Source: Candidatus Pacearchaeota archaeon CG10_big_fil_rev_8_21_14_0_10_32_14
GTDB lineage: Archaea; Nanobdellota; Nanobdellia; Pacearchaeales; GW2011-AR1
Reading direction: 5' to 3'
NCBI GenBank assembly: GCA_002763085.1
Contig: PFCY01000056.1
Coordinates: 8,507-23,242 of the forward strand
Length of the DNA stretch: 14,736 nt
The notes beneath the pieces were generated by a model. That model was not told where the DNA came from and did not search any database. It saw nothing but the letters and a program-made list of their open reading frames with translations. Position numbers and translations under genes: made by a program. How positions within the stretch are numbered: position 1 is the first letter of the stretch; each line of letters starts with the position of its first letter. Below are positions 12,763-14,736 of this stretch, one piece after another.

Positions 12763-14133
12763 ATGCCACTTGAATCAGTAATTGAAGAGATTAATATAAA
12801 TCAAAGAAAGGGAATTTTTGAATTACCGAAAAGGGTTAAAGAAGATGTCTCGATTAAAAGATGGTTCGATAATGTAGTATCTTTTGAGGAAGTTCCGGTT
12901 GTTGTTCGAGAAGAGTCTTATAATATTAATTCTGTTCATAAAAAAATTGGGATGATGCCTTATGAAATCGCAAGAAAACTAACAAGTCCGGGTATTCTTA
13001 GACATAAAAAGAGAGAATCAAAATTGAATAAGATATCTCAATTATCATTAGCTCAATTATTCTCTTGGAGCTATCAAAAACCAATTGAAGAGATATTAAT
13101 AAGCCAAGATTATTTTAAATCCCCCGAGTTCAAGAGATCTACGCCAAAAGTCGAGAGAGTATCATTTCTCTGTAATGCATATGAAGGGACAAGATGGTTT
13201 GAAAATTTTAGAAAACATGTTTTTAAAATTTCTGATCAGCCTCCTAAAATCTATTCATGGCAAAGAATTTCAAGGTTTGATGTTGCAGACCTCTTTCTAA
13301 TAGGAAATGGGAATAAAACATCTCTTGATAAACTCACTTCATTAGGTTTTCTTATCCCGAAAAATAAAAATTTTCAAAGATCGAGCAAGGATAATATTGT
13401 GGATAATAAATCTCTTGCCCAGTTAATCGCCTGTCTATATGATACTCCCCTCTCAGAAGTTTTTTCTCACGATTCAAGTTATATTAATTATTTGTCTAGA
13501 AACTATCTTGAAAATAAATTGATTCCTTACCTTAAAGAAAATGACATTGATCCATTAGAACCATATACTCTAAAGGAGGCGTCGGAAATAATCAAAAGAC
13601 CTTTTCTTTCTATTCAATCTGCAGGCATTAAAAATAGAATTAGGCATCTTTTGGAAAAACCGTATCGTGCATTAGGAATAGATTTTGCAATCTATACTCT
13701 TAAAGAGACGCAACAATTTAAGTATACTTATAGGGATTTAATAAAGTTATTCGGAGTAAATAAATTAGATCTTAGATTATTGGTAATCAAACCATCTAAA
13801 GATATGACTTTTTCGAGACATCATTATGTATATCCCCTTTATGATCTTGTCACTGATAAAGCCAGAAAAATTTATTTTAACGAGGACGAAAAAGATCGTG
13901 TTAAAATTATGACATGCAAATATGGTAGCAAGTCTTTGATCCTAACTAGGCAGGCAATTAAATCTTACTTAAGTTCTTACAATATGACCGAATTTACTGA
14001 AGAGTGTAGAATCCATATAGAATCTGAATTAGAAAAGAGGGACCAGGGTAAAGATGGATCGTATTCAACAAGAGATTTGACGTTTAGAATAAAAAATAGT
14101 AGAATTGAAGGTATTGAGATGTTGAAAAATTAA
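12763..14133 (+). CDS. 456-residue protein with repeated HTH-like segments
   Basis: Not recognised as a known family. It is soluble, without signal peptide or membrane segments. There is an internal repeat: SLAQLFSWSYQKPIEEIL (95-112) and SLAQLIACLYDTPLSEVF (217-234), each preceded by a segment that reads like a short DNA-binding helix pair (MMPYEIARKL at 64-73, FDVADLFLI at 172-180). Two further segments begin with a MerR- or excisionase-like pattern: YTLKEASEIIKRPFLSIQSA (268-287) and YTYRDLIKLFGVNKLDLRLL (321-340). I infer a multi-HTH nucleic-acid-binding protein, perhaps a chromatin or regulatory factor. It diverges from dphB over a shared promoter and is followed, after 72 bases, by the SET-domain gene. 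Confidence 0.62.
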   Translation: MPLESVIEEININQRKGIFELPKRVKEDVSIKRWFDNVVSFEEVPVVVREESYNINSVHKKIGMMPYEIARKLTSPGILRHKKRESKLNKISQLSLAQLFSWSYQKPIEEILISQDYFKSPEFKRSTPKVERVSFLCNAYEGTRWFENFRKHVFKISDQPPKIYSWQRISRFDVADLFLIGNGNKTSLDKLTSLGFLIPKNKNFQRSSKDNIVDNKSLAQLIACLYDTPLSEVFSHDSSYINYLSRNYLENKLIPYLKENDIDPLEPYTLKEASEIIKRPFLSIQSAGIKNRIRHLLEKPYRALGIDFAIYTLKETQQFKYTYRDLIKLFGVNKLDLRLLVIKPSKDMTFSRHHYVYPLYDLVTDKARKIYFNEDEKDRVKIMTCKYGSKSLILTRQAIKSYLSSYNMTEFTEECRIHIESELEKRDQGKDGSYSTRDLTFRIKNSRIEGIEMLKN

Positions 14134-14175
14134 GACTAAAATGTTTATTTTCAAAGATAATTATATCTCAGAAAG

Positions 14176-14185
14176 CCTTAAAAAC
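14176..14185 (+). promoter_or_regulatory. TATA-like box for the SET-domain gene
   Basis: CCTTAAAAAC, about 25 bases before the ATG at 14206, with no ribosome binding site between. Confidence 0.4.
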
Positions 14186-14205
14186 AAAATTAAATTATTG
14201 ATTAT

Positions 14206-14643
14206 ATGTTTAATAAAAAAGATTTGGTGTTGAAAAGATTACAAAATACTTATTGTCGTCTTCGCGCTTCTCAAATTGAGGGGGTCGGAGTTTTCGCGAT
14301 AAGAGATATACCTCAAGATGTAAACCCATTCGAGGGGATGAGACAAGAAAAGTGGGTAACATTCAAAGTTGAAGAATTACAAAATCTGGATAAAGAAGTC
14401 CTGACTTTGATTGATGATTTCTTTGTTATAGAAAAAGATGGAACGGTTAAAATTCCCGTATACGGTCCCAACGGTATGGATATTTCCTTCTTTGTGAATA
14501 ACTCCGATGACCCTAACATGAAAACAATTGACGATGGATTCACATTTGTTACCTCTCGTTCAATAGAAAAAGGTGAAGAGTTGACAATCTCTTATGCCAC
14601 TTACGACGATACCCATAATGAAAAGAAATCAAGATACAAATAA
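14206..14643 (+). CDS. SET-domain protein, probable lysine methyltransferase
   Basis: A minimal 145-residue SET domain. GVGVFAIRDIP (26-36) is the SAM-binding GxGvfA segment, FFVNNSDDPNM (95-105) corresponds to the family's RFxNHSCxPN, and GEELTISY (123-130) to GEELxxDY with the final tyrosine kept. The HSC of the signature is NSD here, so the usual histidine and cysteine are replaced. There are no pre-SET zinc clusters, and a short charged tail (DDTHNEKKSRYK) follows the core. SET proteins methylate lysines of proteins; in archaea chromatin or ribosomal targets have been proposed, but this one has no evident target. Its neighbour is the multi-HTH protein upstream. Confidence 0.85.
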   Translation: MFNKKDLVLKRLQNTYCRLRASQIEGVGVFAIRDIPQDVNPFEGMRQEKWVTFKVEELQNLDKEVLTLIDDFFVIEKDGTVKIPVYGPNGMDISFFVNNSDDPNMKTIDDGFTFVTSRSIEKGEELTISYATYDDTHNEKKSRYK

Positions 14644-14656
14644 ATTATCTTAAAAT

Positions 14657-14728
14657 GACGTCCTCCGCACCCTAAAGGTTTGTCCTGCGGGACAAATCGC
14701 CAGCGGGCGAGTGCGGTTTCCCGACGTT
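14657..14728. ncRNA. GC-rich three-stem element at the window edge
   Basis: GC-rich against AT-rich surroundings. CCGCAC (14665-14670) pairs with GTGCGG (14711-14716), enclosing TTTGTCC/GGACAAA (14679-14685 with 14690-14696, loop TGCG) and CGCC/GGCG (14698-14701 with 14706-14709). GACGTC (14657-14662) can pair outside with GACGTT (14723-14728). This is a three-way junction with an extra outer stem. No known RNA family is recognised; it could be a structured RNA, a mobile palindromic repeat or a terminator region after the SET gene. It may continue past the window. Confidence 0.4.
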
Positions 14729-14736
14729 ACGTAAAC

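Noticed and set aside
1..14736. tRNA genes, rRNA genes and CRISPR arrays
   Set aside because: The non-coding stretches contain no T-loop-type GGTTCRANTCC with a cloverleaf, no rRNA signature and no regularly spaced repeats.

Overview
The window is AT-rich, densely coded DNA that I read as archaeal, most likely from a small-genome DPANN-type lineage (Woesearchaeota, Pacearchaeota or Nanoarchaeota-like). The reasons are a diphthine synthase of the archaeal DphB family, an archaeal-style IleRS (HMGT at the HIGH motif), a full TrmB-family regulator plus a lone TrmB-type effector domain, and TATA-like boxes about 24-32 bases before most start codons with no room for a leader. The lineage is an inference; no rRNA or tRNA gene lies in the window to confirm it.

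Layout. 1-264: non-coding, with repeats and stem-loops that look like a structured RNA. 265-1116 (-): nucleoside hydrolase family enzyme. 1117-1443: non-coding, with four hairpins and a third copy of a short repeat. 1444-3150 (+): arginyl-tRNA synthetase. 3158-8361 (-): a run of same-strand genes, namely a secreted protein, a two-helix membrane protein, a small charged protein, a TrmB-family regulator and isoleucyl-tRNA synthetase. 8448-9104 (+): a histidine phosphatase broken by one in-frame TGA. 9124-10724 (-): three overlapping genes (a helical protein, a PRiA4_ORF3-like protein and a coiled-coil protein). 10878-11387 (-): P-loop ATPase/kinase. 11510-11967 (+): a leader ORF overlapping the lone TrmB-type effector domain. 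11969-12712 (-): diphthine synthase. 12763-14133 (+): unknown protein with repeated HTH-like segments. 14206-14643 (+): SET-domain protein. 14657-14728: GC-rich three-stem element at the window edge.

How the genes fit together. Translation dominates: two aminoacyl-tRNA synthetases and the enzyme that starts diphthamide synthesis on elongation factor 2. The rest is regulatory or unassigned accessory content. Most genes seem to have their own promoter. The clear operon-like unit is the overlapping trio at 9124-10724. DphB and the 456-residue protein diverge from one centrally placed TATA box.

Most worth a second look: the single-stop histidine phosphatase; the HTH-less TrmB domain behind a leader ORF with a hairpin on a Shine-Dalgarno site; the two hairpins with compensatory changes at 1200-1364; the competing pairings at 39-150; the symmetric divergent promoter; and the overlapping three-gene cassette. 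I did not find a clear defence system, CRISPR array, transposase or integrase.
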